From Desulfitobacterium metallireducens DSM 15288 (GTDB lineage Bacteria > Bacillota > Desulfitobacteriia > Desulfitobacteriales > Desulfitobacteriaceae): a stretch of DNA of 64,000 nucleotides. The DNA is taken from assembly GCF_000231405.2 (NCBI RefSeq), contig NZ_CP007032.1, positions 2,542,001 to 2,606,000 on the forward strand, given 5' to 3'. Shown piece by piece: positions 54,032 through 61,749 of this stretch (its first letter is position 1; the number at the start of each line of letters is the position of its first letter). A model generated the notes under the pieces. That model saw only the letters and a list, made by a program, of their open reading frames with translations. It did no database searches and had not been told where the DNA came from. The translations under genes were made by a program, and so were the position numbers.

Positions 54032-54068
54032 AGGGACGATTTCATACACGGGGACGGTTCTTATGTCT
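54032..54068 (+). repeat. Tandem GGGACG motif at the edge of the non-coding island
   Basis: AGGGACGATTTCAT (54032) and GGGGACGGTTCTTAT (54051) recur about 20 bp apart, just upstream of hemW. From memory, GGGGACGGTTCTTxTGTC-like strings occur beside Y1/RAYT transposase genes in related Firmicutes; no transposase remains here, so a link is only an inference. Confidence 0.4.
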
Positions 54069-54142
54069 GTCTTAAAAGAGTTGAGAAGGTCTCTGGGGTG
54101 TGGATTTTGTTTACACCGTTCACTCCAGGCGCTTCGCAGACC

Positions 54143-54271
54143 GAAGCTAAGGCACTGTCTCCTTCTCTGGGTCGCGGGACGCCGCCAAAATCGTCTCCTG
54201 ACTCTGTTGGCGGTTGCTCACGTCCTGTTCGCAACCCTTTGCTTTCAAGCAGGAGCCACTGCCTAAGCTTC
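54143..54271 (-). ncRNA. Structured GGA-hairpin element, copy C
   Basis: Minus-strand copy inside the hemW-lepA island. Outer stem GAAGCTTAGGCA/TGCCTTAGCTTC (54260-54271 with 54143-54154, one mismatch). P1: GGTTGC/GCAACC (54231-54236 with 54212-54217) with CAGGACG in its loop. P2: CCGCCAA/TTGGCGG (54207-54213 with 54182-54188; the last two pairs compete with P1), containing GTC-AGGA-GAC. The segment CAACAGAG(T/C)CAGG ... CGATTTTG is nearly identical to copy B on the opposite strand. An alternative hairpin GCTTCG/CGAAGC (54131-54147) competes with the outer stem. Confidence 0.55.
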
Positions 54272-54473
54272 GATAACTGCTTGCTTAAGTCGTTCTCTCC
54301 CGTAAATCAAAATCCACGTCCAGGTCTTTCTCGCTTCTTTGTGCATGCATCCGCGGCCTTGGGTGCAGAATGCGCCCGCCGCCTCCCGAGTCATGCAAGC
54401 CGTACATGCAATAGACCCAAGAAGCTGCCCGGAGAGTTGCGAGTACAGATGCGGAGGCCTTTAGCGAGTAGCT

Positions 54474-54609
54474 AGCAAACTCGGCGAAAACTGACTTGCA
54501 TTAGCGGGGCGGGCACATGGACGTGCCACGCCGACAACAGAGCCAGGGATGGCGATTTTGTCGGGCACCCCGCCTGCTTTCATCTACCAGTCTGAGCCGC
54601 AAGTTTGCT
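54474..54609 (+). ncRNA. Structured GGA-hairpin element, copy B
   Basis: Plus-strand copy in the same island. Outer stem AGCAAACT/AGTTTGCT (54474-54481 with 54602-54609). Junction stem GCGGGG/CCCCGC (54504-54509 with 54568-54573). P1 GGCAC-ATGGAC-GTGCC (54512-54527). P2 CCGACAA/TTGTCGG (54531-54537 with 54558-54564), containing GCC-AGGGAT-GGC. TCGGCG/CGCCGA (54481-54486 with 54529-54534) is a competing pairing. Sequence blocks shared with copy A include GCGAGT, CGAAAA, GAGCCA and GGCGA(T/C)TTTG. The stretch 54272-54473 between copies C and B has other stems (CTTGGGT/ACCCAAG, 54358-54421) but no credible gene; the short ORFs across it have no start signals. Confidence 0.6.
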
Positions 54610-54692
54610 TTGCGAGCGCCCGGCCGGAGCAGCTGTAATCGCAATTCGCCCCAGGCTCTTGCTCAATAAAGATCTCCAGCGCCCCACCGAAA

Positions 54693-54710
54693 CAGGGTAT
54701 CAATCCCCTG
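54693..54710 (-). terminator. Weak hairpin after lepA
   Basis: CAGGG/CCCTG directly past the lepA stop, followed in minus sense by only TTT. If it ends transcription, hemW would need another promoter within the island. Confidence 0.35.
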
Positions 54711-54711
54711 A

Positions 54712-56541
54712 TTAATCGTCAATCTGTAGAACCGCCATAAACGCATCCTGCGGAATCTCTACGCTTCCAACCTGCTTCATGCGTTTCTTTCCTTCTTTTT
54801 GCTTTTCGAGGAGTTTGCGTTTCCGAGAAATATCGCCACCGTAACACTTCGCAAGGACATCCTTCCGCATCGCACGCACGGTTTCCCGAGCAACAACCTT
54901 CGAGCCAATTACAGCTTGAATCGGTATCTCAAACATTTGCCGCGGGATAATTCCTCTTAATTTTTCCACCAATTTACGTCCTCGGCTATCCGCTTTATCT
55001 CTGTGGACGATAAAGGAAAGGGCATCGACTAAATCTCCATTTAAGAGAACATCAAGTTTCACCAATCTCGCCGCTTTATATCCGGACAACTCATAATCTA
55101 ACGAAGCATACCCTTTCGTCCGCGACTTCAGTTGGTCAAAGTAATCATAAACAATTTCGCTTAAAGGAAGCTCATAGATGAGACTGACTCGGTTAACAGA
55201 CAAATAATCCATATTCAGATAGGTGCCACGTTTCTCCTGATTAAGCTCCATGATCGCTCCTACATAGTCGGAAGGGACCATTATCGTCGCCTTAACGACA
55301 GGTTCTTCAATGCTAGCGATTTCATCTATCGGAGGGAGATTCGTCGGATTATCCACCTTAACGACTTCTCCATTGGTCTTATTCACGTGGTACACCACAC
55401 TAGGGGCCGTCGTAATCAGATTAAGATCATACTCCCGTTCCAGCCGTTCTTGGATGACTTCCATATGCAAAAGTCCAAGAAAGCCGCAACGATAGCCAAA
55501 CCCAAGCGCCACTGAAGTTTCTGCTTCAAACACGAGACTCGCATCATTAAGATGAAGTTTTTCCAAAGCATCCTTCAGTCGTTCGTAATCACTTGATTCG
55601 ACGGGATACAACCCGCAGAACACCATTGGAGTTGCACTGCGATAACCAGGGAGTGGGAAAAGTGCAGGATGATCTGCATCTGTAATTGTATCCCCAACGC
55701 GCGTATCTTGGACATTTTTAATGCTTGCTGAAATAAAACCTACCTGACCCGCCTTTAGTTCATCAACAAGACGCATCGCTGGTGAATACGTTCCAACTTC
55801 TGTAACTTCGAATACACGATTGTTAGACATCATCTTCATTCGAGTTCCTTTAGCCACACGGCCTTCCATAATACGGACGTGCGAAATAGCTCCCTTATAA
55901 GCATCAAAATTCGAATCGAAAATCAACGCCTTGAGAGGAGCGCTATCTTCTCCTTGTGGGGGTGGAACCCGTTTAACAACGGCTTCCAAAACATCTTCGA
56001 TACCCATGCCCGATTTGGCTGAAGCGAGGATCGCCTCGCTGGCATCCAGCCCAATTACATCTTCAATTTCTTGTTTAACCCGTTCTGGATCGGCACTGGG
56101 TAAATCGATTTTATTGATAACCGGAATAATCTCCAAGTTATTTTCCAGAGCTAAATAAACGTTGGCTAAAGTCTGCGCTTCAATACCTTGAGCAGCATCT
56201 ACAACTAAAAGTGCTCCTTCACAGGCAGCTAAACTCCGCGAAACTTCATAGGTAAAGTCCACATGTCCTGGGGTATCAATAAGGTTCAGCTCATAAACCT
56301 GACCATCTTTTGCTTTATAATTTAAACGAACCGTTTGGAGTTTAATCGTAATCCCACGCTCTCGCTCCAAATCCATCGAGTCTAAAACCTGGTCCTCCAT
56401 CTCCCGTTTAGAAAGTGCCCCTGTATATTCAATCAGGCGGTCCGCTAACGTCGATTTGCCATGATCAATATGCGCAATAATTGAGAAGTTCCGTATTCGT
56501 TGTGACGCTTGTGCCACAGATTTCCCCTCATTTCTAGCCAT
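54712..56541 (-). CDS. lepA: Elongation factor 4 (LepA)
   Basis: Ribosome-associated translational GTPase of 609 aa, proposed to act on stalled or misplaced ribosomes and in 30S assembly. G1 is [21 protein letters not shown]3 DTPGHVDF, G4 NKID. Domain II, the EF-G-like domains ([20 protein letters not shown]) and the LepA-specific C-terminal domain ([15 protein letters not shown]-type segment, here [20 protein letters not shown]) are all present. It sits in the lepA-hemW-hrcA neighbourhood common in Firmicutes. The downstream gap to hemW is unusual. Confidence 0.99.
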   Translation of the reverse strand: MARNEGKSVAQASQRIRNFSIIAHIDHGKSTLADRLIEYTGALSKREMEDQVLDSMDLERERGITIKLQTVRLNYKAKDGQVYELNLIDTPGHVDFTYEVSRSLAACEGALLVVDAAQGIEAQTLANVYLALENNLEIIPVINKIDLPSADPERVKQEIEDVIGLDASEAILASAKSGMGIEDVLEAVVKRVPPPQGEDSAPLKALIFDSNFDAYKGAISHVRIMEGRVAKGTRMKMMSNNRVFEVTEVGTYSPAMRLVDELKAGQVGFISASIKNVQDTRVGDTITDADHPALFPLPGYRSATPMVFCGLYPVESSDYERLKDALEKLHLNDASLVFEAETSVALGFGYRCGFLGLLHMEVIQERLEREYDLNLITTAPSVVYHVNKTNGEVVKVDNPTNLPPIDEIASIEEPVVKATIMVPSDYVGAIMELNQEKRGTYLNMDYLSVNRVSLIYELPLSEIVYDYFDQLKSRTKGYASLDYELSGYKAARLVKLDVLLNGDLVDALSFIVHRDKADSRGRKLVEKLRGIIPRQMFEIPIQAVIGSKVVARETVRAMRKDVLAKCYGGDISRKRKLLEKQKEGKKRMKQVGSVEIPQDAFMAVLQIDD

Positions 56542-56630
56542 TCTCGTTTTAATATAATATCTAAAGAATTATTATACCAGAATGTGGGGGAAATCAGCAA
56601 GAAAACGAAAAAATGAACGAGCAAGCCATC

Positions 56631-57713
56631 TCAGGGAGAATCGTTAATCTTGACCTCTGATCGAAGCAATCGGCTTTCTGCCCCGAGATTTCGTTCTGGC
56701 AACACAATAAAAGCTGAAGGAACCTCACGGGGACCATAGGTGCTACTGGGTTTGTTCTTCACCTTTCCCTCAAGGACAAGTGTGGAAGAAGACCCTCCAT
56801 CAAGATTAGCCGCGTTCTCTGCACCATGTTCAAGCATTATTGTTTGAACGTCTTTTAATGTGGCTCCCATACTTCCCCACTGCCTTCCATCTATGACTAA
56901 CAAAAGTACCGTCCCGTCTTTCGTCTGTCCGATTGCGGTTCGTGGGGCCACTCCCCAGCCCCCATCTCCTTGTCGGATCATGGGTTCGCCGTTCACGATC
57001 AGAAACGGGCCAAAACTTACGGCATCTCGGATACCCAGTTGCTCGATTTGTTCTAAAGAATATTGACCCAAGACCATAACATCGTTTTGATCAAAGCCAA
57101 TCAAGTTATATGATACGAGCGGATCCTTATGCAAAATCTTACCATCCGTGATAAGAATTCCAGTCGGATTCCCGCCCCGTCCCTCTCCTCCCGGATCAGA
57201 AAATCCGCCTGCATTAATAGCCGCTACTGCGTGATTTTGATTTGCAAAGTCTTCCACCTTGAATCCCTTATTTCCGAGCTGGTCCGTGGCGACAAGCTGA
57301 ATTCGTTGCGGATTAGCCACTTTTAAAAGATATCCCCGATATCGGTTCTCATTGATTTCAATGAACTCCAATGGGGGGTTCTGTTGAATCAGCAGTTGTT
57401 CTACCTTTATCGCTTTTTCATCCGTATTTTCCATCGGCTCAAGTACTTTATGTTTATCCATAATCTGTTGAATTTCTTCATCATTAACAAACCAATGTGC
57501 TAAATATTGATGAGTATAAGTTGTCATCGCTGTCGTGACATAAAGCTCCTTCAAGGCCGTAAGCGGCCCGTGAAAGATAAGAATATATCCCGTTATTACC
57601 GCAATAAAAATGAAATATGAAATAAACATTAAAGACTTAAAAACTAACGTTTTCCAACTCCGTGGTTTCTTCTTTACCCTTACCTCTGCCGAATGCTCGA
57701 ACTCAACACCCAC
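56631..57713 (-). CDS. Membrane-anchored phosphodiester glycosidase (NAGPA) domain protein, copy 2
   Basis: Paralogue of the protein at 18471-19430, 360 aa, starting at GTG 57713 (SD GGAGG, eight bases before). It has a basic N-terminus, one membrane helix near residues 27-50 (SLMFISYFIFIAVITGYILI), then an extracytoplasmic segment. The matching C-terminal domain shows VAAINAGGFSDPGGEGRGGN, FGPFLIVNGEPMI, GVAPRTAIGQTKDGTVLLLV, DGRQ and ENAANLDGGSSSTLVLEG. As with copy 1 the substrate is unknown; a cell-surface or spore-wall polymer is an inference. It lies between lepA and murJ with separate spacing from both. Confidence 0.85.
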   Translation of the reverse strand: MGVEFEHSAEVRVKKKPRSWKTLVFKSLMFISYFIFIAVITGYILIFHGPLTALKELYVTTAMTTYTHQYLAHWFVNDEEIQQIMDKHKVLEPMENTDEKAIKVEQLLIQQNPPLEFIEINENRYRGYLLKVANPQRIQLVATDQLGNKGFKVEDFANQNHAVAAINAGGFSDPGGEGRGGNPTGILITDGKILHKDPLVSYNLIGFDQNDVMVLGQYSLEQIEQLGIRDAVSFGPFLIVNGEPMIRQGDGGWGVAPRTAIGQTKDGTVLLLVIDGRQWGSMGATLKDVQTIMLEHGAENAANLDGGSSSTLVLEGKVKNKPSSTYGPREVPSAFIVLPERNLGAESRLLRSEVKINDSP

Positions 57714-57813
57714 ATTGGTCTCCTCCGTATAGCTAATTGGAATAAATTGTAAATCACTTTTTATTTCTCTATACGTTAGGTGTTTCCCTTTAAAACTGAA
57801 GCAAAAAATAAAT

Positions 57814-57836
57814 AAGGTTGCCTTTTAAGGCAACCC
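57814..57836 (-). terminator. murJ terminator
   Basis: Stem GGTTGCC/GGCAACC (57816-57835) followed by T-rich sequence in minus sense (TTATTTATTTTTT). Confidence 0.85.
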
Positions 57837-57861
57837 TAAATGAATAACACCATAGTTTGAC

Positions 57862-59424
57862 TTAGCGATGTAACTTTTTCTGTACCATCCCTAAGGTCTG
57901 ATTAAATTCTTCCATCCGCATCAACTTTGCTGCTCCAGCAAAACTGAGAGCACCTAGAGCCGTTCCTGTAATCAGGATAATGATTGACCCTACAGTGCTT
58001 GAACCGAGAAAAGAAGTCAGCCCTTTAGCCCAAAGCGAAACAACAACACCCATTAACAAGGACGCGCCTAAAGTTTGCAGAGATGTTCGAAGAATTCGCC
58101 GACCGTCGATTTGTTTCAGACGTTTGCGCAAAACATAGAAGAGCATAACCATGTTAACAACTGCCGCTAAAGATGTAGCAAAGGCTAACCCTCCGGCTTG
58201 CAGTGGTTTTACAAGAAGCAGCATAAAAATAATATTGGCAATCATTGAAATTATCCCCAGGGTGACTGGGGTCCACGTGTCCTGCAAAGCATAAAACATG
58301 CGAGGAAGAATTTGAATAATGGATTGTGCCGAAATTCCAACGGCAAAAAAGAAGAGTGGAATAGCCGTAGCCGCAGTGTCCTCTGCTGTAAAAGCCCCGT
58401 GCTGAAAGAGCACACGGATTAAGGGAAAACGGAGAACAATCATCCCCATTGAAATCGGCACCGTAATAAAAATGACCATTCGTACAGCGCTGGAAGAAGT
58501 ATGGATAAAATCTTTCCAATGCTTGAGTGTCGCATGTTCATTAAGTGTGGGAAAAACGGCCACGGCAATAGCTAATGCAAAAATCCCAACAGGGAGCTGA
58601 AACAACCGATAAGAATACCAAACTGAGGTGATACTTCCTGCAACAAGATGTGAGCCAAGATTCGAATTGACGGCGACCTGAAACTGGTTCAAGGCATAAC
58701 TCAAAATAATAGGAACCGCTAACATCCCAATCCGCTTCACGCCTGGGTGATGCCAGTCGATGACGGGGTAATAATGAAGGCCTACCCGGCGCAAAGCTGG
58801 AATTTGAACAAGAAAGTTCATCAGTGCACCCACCACGACACCGACCGCAAAACCGGAGATCGTCTGCGGATGATCCGGGCGAGCTAGTATAATTCCGAAG
58901 AGAATAACACTGGCATTATAGAGCACAGTTCCTAAGGCCGAGGGCCAAAATATTTTATACGAATTGAGGATCCCCATCGTTATCCCGCTTAAAGCTAAAA
59001 GCAAAGGCTGGATCAAAATAATTCGGGTCAGATTAGTGGTTAATGACTTATTTTCCGGTGTAAATCCAGGGACTTGTAATTGAATAAACTGAGGCGTGAA
59101 AATAAGAGCGATGATGACCAAGATACCCAGCCCGATAAAAATGATATTGACGATGGAGCTTACAACACGCCAACCTTCCTCCTCGTTTCCTTTATGGATA
59201 TACTCGGAAAACACAGGAATAAAGGCAGAGCTTAAAACTCCGCCAACAAGTAGCCAATAAATTAAATCAGGAAGAATAAATGCAGTATTATAGGCATCTG
59301 TCGCACTCGTTTTGCCAAAATAACCCGCCATGATCGATTCCCGAAAGAACCCCAAAATTCTCGAAGCCAATTGAGCCAACATCAACAGCCCAGCTGCTTT
59401 CGCTACGGTTTTTGTCCCTGACAT
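57862..59424 (-). CDS. murJ: Lipid II flippase MurJ (MviN family)
   Basis: Polytopic membrane protein of 520 aa from ATG 59424 (MSGTKTVAKAAGLLMLAQLA), with about 14 helices, that moves lipid II across the membrane. Family features include ASRILGFFRESIMAGYFGKT, NTAFILPDLIYWLLVGGVLS, SAFIPVFSEY and VAVFPTLNEHA. The Arg cluster typical of the central cavity is present. It is a single-gene unit between spoIIP and the glycosidase-domain gene. Sporulating bacteria may have several MurJ/SpoVB-type paralogues; the MviN-like start favours MurJ. Confidence 0.93.
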   Translation of the reverse strand: MSGTKTVAKAAGLLMLAQLASRILGFFRESIMAGYFGKTSATDAYNTAFILPDLIYWLLVGGVLSSAFIPVFSEYIHKGNEEEGWRVVSSIVNIIFIGLGILVIIALIFTPQFIQLQVPGFTPENKSLTTNLTRIILIQPLLLALSGITMGILNSYKIFWPSALGTVLYNASVILFGIILARPDHPQTISGFAVGVVVGALMNFLVQIPALRRVGLHYYPVIDWHHPGVKRIGMLAVPIILSYALNQFQVAVNSNLGSHLVAGSITSVWYSYRLFQLPVGIFALAIAVAVFPTLNEHATLKHWKDFIHTSSSAVRMVIFITVPISMGMIVLRFPLIRVLFQHGAFTAEDTAATAIPLFFFAVGISAQSIIQILPRMFYALQDTWTPVTLGIISMIANIIFMLLLVKPLQAGGLAFATSLAAVVNMVMLFYVLRKRLKQIDGRRILRTSLQTLGASLLMGVVVSLWAKGLTSFLGSSTVGSIIILITGTALGALSFAGAAKLMRMEEFNQTLGMVQKKLHR

Positions 59425-59534
59425 ACCTTCTGTTCCCTTCAATCATCATTCAGAAAAGCACCCTATTTAACTTTAGAATTATAACATCTTTCTAAGCGAG
59501 GGGAAAGAATCAGGTTTAATAATGAAAAGTATAA

Positions 59535-60626
59535 TTAATGAGCTTTTATCCAATCCGTAAGAACATCGGCCAGAGCCTCTGCTGCTCCATCTGCCTCTTC
59601 AAGCGTATTTAACTGACTTCCAATTTCAAATAGGAGTGCTCCATCAGCGAGATGTTCATTATAACGTGCATCAGAAGCATAGCGAATTTGTGTGTCGAAT
59701 AAGCCCGGGTATTTATCCTCTGCCAAAGAAATCAGCTCTTCGGAAATCTCCAAATTCTTTTTCCAATGGGGGTTTTTCTGACCAATAACAATCATAATCT
59801 TCCCCACTTCTTTACCCTTGATCGTCGTTGTTGCTTTACTCACATTGGGCGGGAGTCCATCACGATGTAAATCAATCAATAACTTCAGAGATGGATTATC
59901 TTGCAAAAGCTGAGTTGCTGTAACGACAGACTTACTATACGCATGGTTAAAGTCTACAGCATCATGAATTTCTAAAGAATGCAGCGTTGGTATGCCCTTT
60001 TTGTCGAGAGCATTTTTTAATGTTGCACCAACGGTTACGACATCGCCATTTTCCCCTTCCTGTCGTTCAGGACCGCCGTCCCCTGTATAACTCTCGGCAT
60101 TATGGGTGTGATAGATTCCGACGAGAGCCTCTGCCTTACCCAAGTTGGGTTGAGGAGTCGGTGTCTGATTCTGCGGAGCTGGATTATTCGCTTGATCCTG
60201 AGGAATCGGTTCAAGACTCGGGCCTGAATTAAAGCCCTCGAATTCTGGGTCATTCGGATTATAGGCCCAGCCAATCCATGCAGGGCCTCCAGGGGGTGGC
60301 GTAAAATAACTCAAAAAGAAGGTTCGTGCATCAGACATATTAACTCCTGTCAACAGAAACGTCCCTAATGATACCCCTTGATTCCGGACCTGTTCTAAAC
60401 GGGGACGTTCAGAAGCCGAGTATCCAGGGATCCCTTCCATCACTACAGCTTCAAACGGAAATTCCTGCTGAACTAATAATCGAACAAGTTGACGAGAACT
60501 CCCCTGTTCCAGTGCGTAAGCAAATAACCCTAAGAAGAGAAGCGCAAGTAAGGCAAAAACTATTCCACGAGCCCAACGAGAGGTGGGCCAAAAACTCCAT
60601 TTCGAGTAGGTCTTTAGGTGCAACAA
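59535..60626 (-). CDS. spoIIP: Stage II sporulation protein P
   Basis: Peptidoglycan amidase/endopeptidase of the SpoIIDMP engulfment complex, 363 aa. An N-terminal membrane helix (ARGIVFALLALLFLGLFAYA) is followed by a linker rich in Pro, Asn and Gln, then the SpoIIP catalytic domain with VGIYHTHNAESYTG, GDVVTVGATLKNALDKKGIP, LLIDLHRDGLPPNVSKATTT and ALLFEIGSQLNTLEEADGAA. The start is assigned to TTG 60626, which lies 4 bp from the preceding terminator stem and has no clear ribosome site, so the true start may be elsewhere. Usually sigma-E controlled. Confidence 0.93.
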   Translation of the reverse strand: MLHLKTYSKWSFWPTSRWARGIVFALLALLFLGLFAYALEQGSSRQLVRLLVQQEFPFEAVVMEGIPGYSASERPRLEQVRNQGVSLGTFLLTGVNMSDARTFFLSYFTPPPGGPAWIGWAYNPNDPEFEGFNSGPSLEPIPQDQANNPAPQNQTPTPQPNLGKAEALVGIYHTHNAESYTGDGGPERQEGENGDVVTVGATLKNALDKKGIPTLHSLEIHDAVDFNHAYSKSVVTATQLLQDNPSLKLLIDLHRDGLPPNVSKATTTIKGKEVGKIMIVIGQKNPHWKKNLEISEELISLAEDKYPGLFDTQIRYASDARYNEHLADGALLFEIGSQLNTLEEADGAAEALADVLTDWIKAH

Positions 60627-60673
60627 AAAACTTGTCCCCCTTTCCTTTTTATTAAAGGAATATGAAGGACAAG
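60625..60673 (-). terminator. Terminator of the holin-like gene
   Basis: Stem GACTTGTCC.../...GGACAAGT with inner TTCCTTT/AAAGGAA (60631-60673) and a T6 tract after it in minus sense. It overlaps the region just before spoIIP. Confidence 0.85.
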
Positions 60674-60692
60674 TCTTCGTTAGAACTTACAA

Positions 60693-61025
60693 TTAACGCA
60701 ATTCTGTGGGGACAAAGCTGTCTATAATCCCAATAACCAAAGAAGCGATCAAAGCACCAATTATCGAGACCCGAATGGATCCGGGAACGATAAATTGGGT
60801 CAGATAAATAACGACCGCAGATGTAATGAAGCCTATCGTCCCCCTGTGAAAACGAGTGATCTTGTCTTTGCCAAAAGCGAGTTCAACGACATAGCCCAAA
60901 ACAGCAATAACAACAGCGGCGATCAGTGCACCTGTAAATCCGGCTACTTTAAGACCGGGAACAAGGTAACTCACCATGAGCAAGACAATCGCAGAAACAA
61001 TAAACCGAACAATCATACCTAACAT
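60693..61025 (-). CDS. Phage-holin-IV-family (YvlD-like) membrane protein
   Basis: Small hydrophobic protein of 110 aa with four membrane helices: IVRFIVSAIVLLMVSYLVPG, LIAAVVIAVLGYVVELAFG, TIGFITSAVVIYLTQFIVPG and SIIGALIASLVIGIIDSFV. This repetitive two-helix pattern with Pro-Gly between helices matches the phage_holin_4_2/YvlD family. Chromosomal members are often linked to envelope stress and are not necessarily phage genes; there is no phage context here. The SD AGGGTT precedes the ATG weakly. Confidence 0.8.
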   Translation of the reverse strand: MLGMIVRFIVSAIVLLMVSYLVPGLKVAGFTGALIAAVVIAVLGYVVELAFGKDKITRFHRGTIGFITSAVVIYLTQFIVPGSIRVSIIGALIASLVIGIIDSFVPTELR

Positions 61026-61210
61026 TAAAAACCCTCCAATCTTAATTGACCTTAAGTCTTTTTGACTTAGACTTCAGAATATAGTTTAAACAATTTTTGT
61101 CTATTTTATCCGGTATGATTTTTTATAGAATTTAGGATCTCTAAATCGCAGATTTTTGCTCGAAGTTGGCTTGAGTTTTAAATGATTTTTCGAGATCATA
61201 AGATTATTGC

Positions 61211-61239
61211 TTGAATTTTTCTAGGTTGAATGGTAGAAT
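61211..61239 (+). promoter_or_regulatory. rpsT promoter
   Basis: -35 TTGAAT (61211-61216), 17-bp spacer, -10 TAGAAT (61234-61239), about 50 nt before the rpsT start. Confidence 0.65.
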
Positions 61240-61290
61240 GTAGGTTGTGAAAACTGTTGGAAAGTTTGAATCCAAAGGGGGTGACCACCA

Positions 61291-61563
61291 GTGCCAAATA
61301 TTAAGTCCGCTATCAAAAGAGTTGAATTGACCAAAGCTCGCGCGCTTAAAAATGCTGCAGCTAAATCTACTTTACGGACAACACTTCGTCGTTTTGAAGA
61401 ATCCTTAAGCACAGACGCCGATACCGCTAAAGTTGCTTTGAGCAAGGCAACCCGCGCTTTGGATAAAGCTTCTTCCAAAGGGTTAGTGCATAAAAACATG
61501 GCTGCCCGCAAAAAGTCTCGTTTAACAAGACGTTTTGCGAAACAATTTGCCCAAGTCGGCTAA
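61291..61563 (+). CDS. rpsT: Ribosomal protein S20
   Basis: Small-subunit protein of 90 aa that binds the 5' domain of 16S rRNA. It starts at GTG 61291, preceded by AAAGGGGGTGA. The sequence begins MPNIKSAIKRVELTKARALK and contains KSTLRTTLRRFEESL and KGLVHKNMAARKKSRLTRRF. It stands alone on the plus strand, convergent with holA, with its own promoter and terminator; rpsT opposite holA is a common arrangement. Confidence 0.98.
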   Translation: MPNIKSAIKRVELTKARALKNAAAKSTLRTTLRRFEESLSTDADTAKVALSKATRALDKASSKGLVHKNMAARKKSRLTRRFAKQFAQVG

Positions 61564-61602
61564 GTCATTGTTTTGCGTTTTAATTTAAAATTAAACGACA
61601 TA

Positions 61603-61635
61603 AAAAAGAGTAGCGAATTCGCTGCTCTTTTTTTA
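61603..61635 (+). terminator. rpsT terminator
   Basis: Stem AAAAAGAGTAGCGAA/TTCGCTGCTCTTTTT ending in T7ATTTTT. Confidence 0.9.
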
Positions 61636-61749
61636 TTTTTCCCTAACCCAATTCACACCTTTATCTATACCAATTATATACATATCTTTAACTTCTTCTG
61701 CCTGTACAATGAAGTTATTATGTTTTTTATATGCGTAGGACAAACCCAC

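Noticed and set aside
54063-54475. ORFs of 67 and 125 aa on the plus strand in the lepA-hemW island
   Set aside because: Low-complexity composition, no start signals, overlapping structured copies on both strands; not credible proteins.
60693-61025. Prophage remnant suggested by the holin-like protein
   Set aside because: No lysin, portal, integrase or other phage gene nearby; this family is common in chromosomes.
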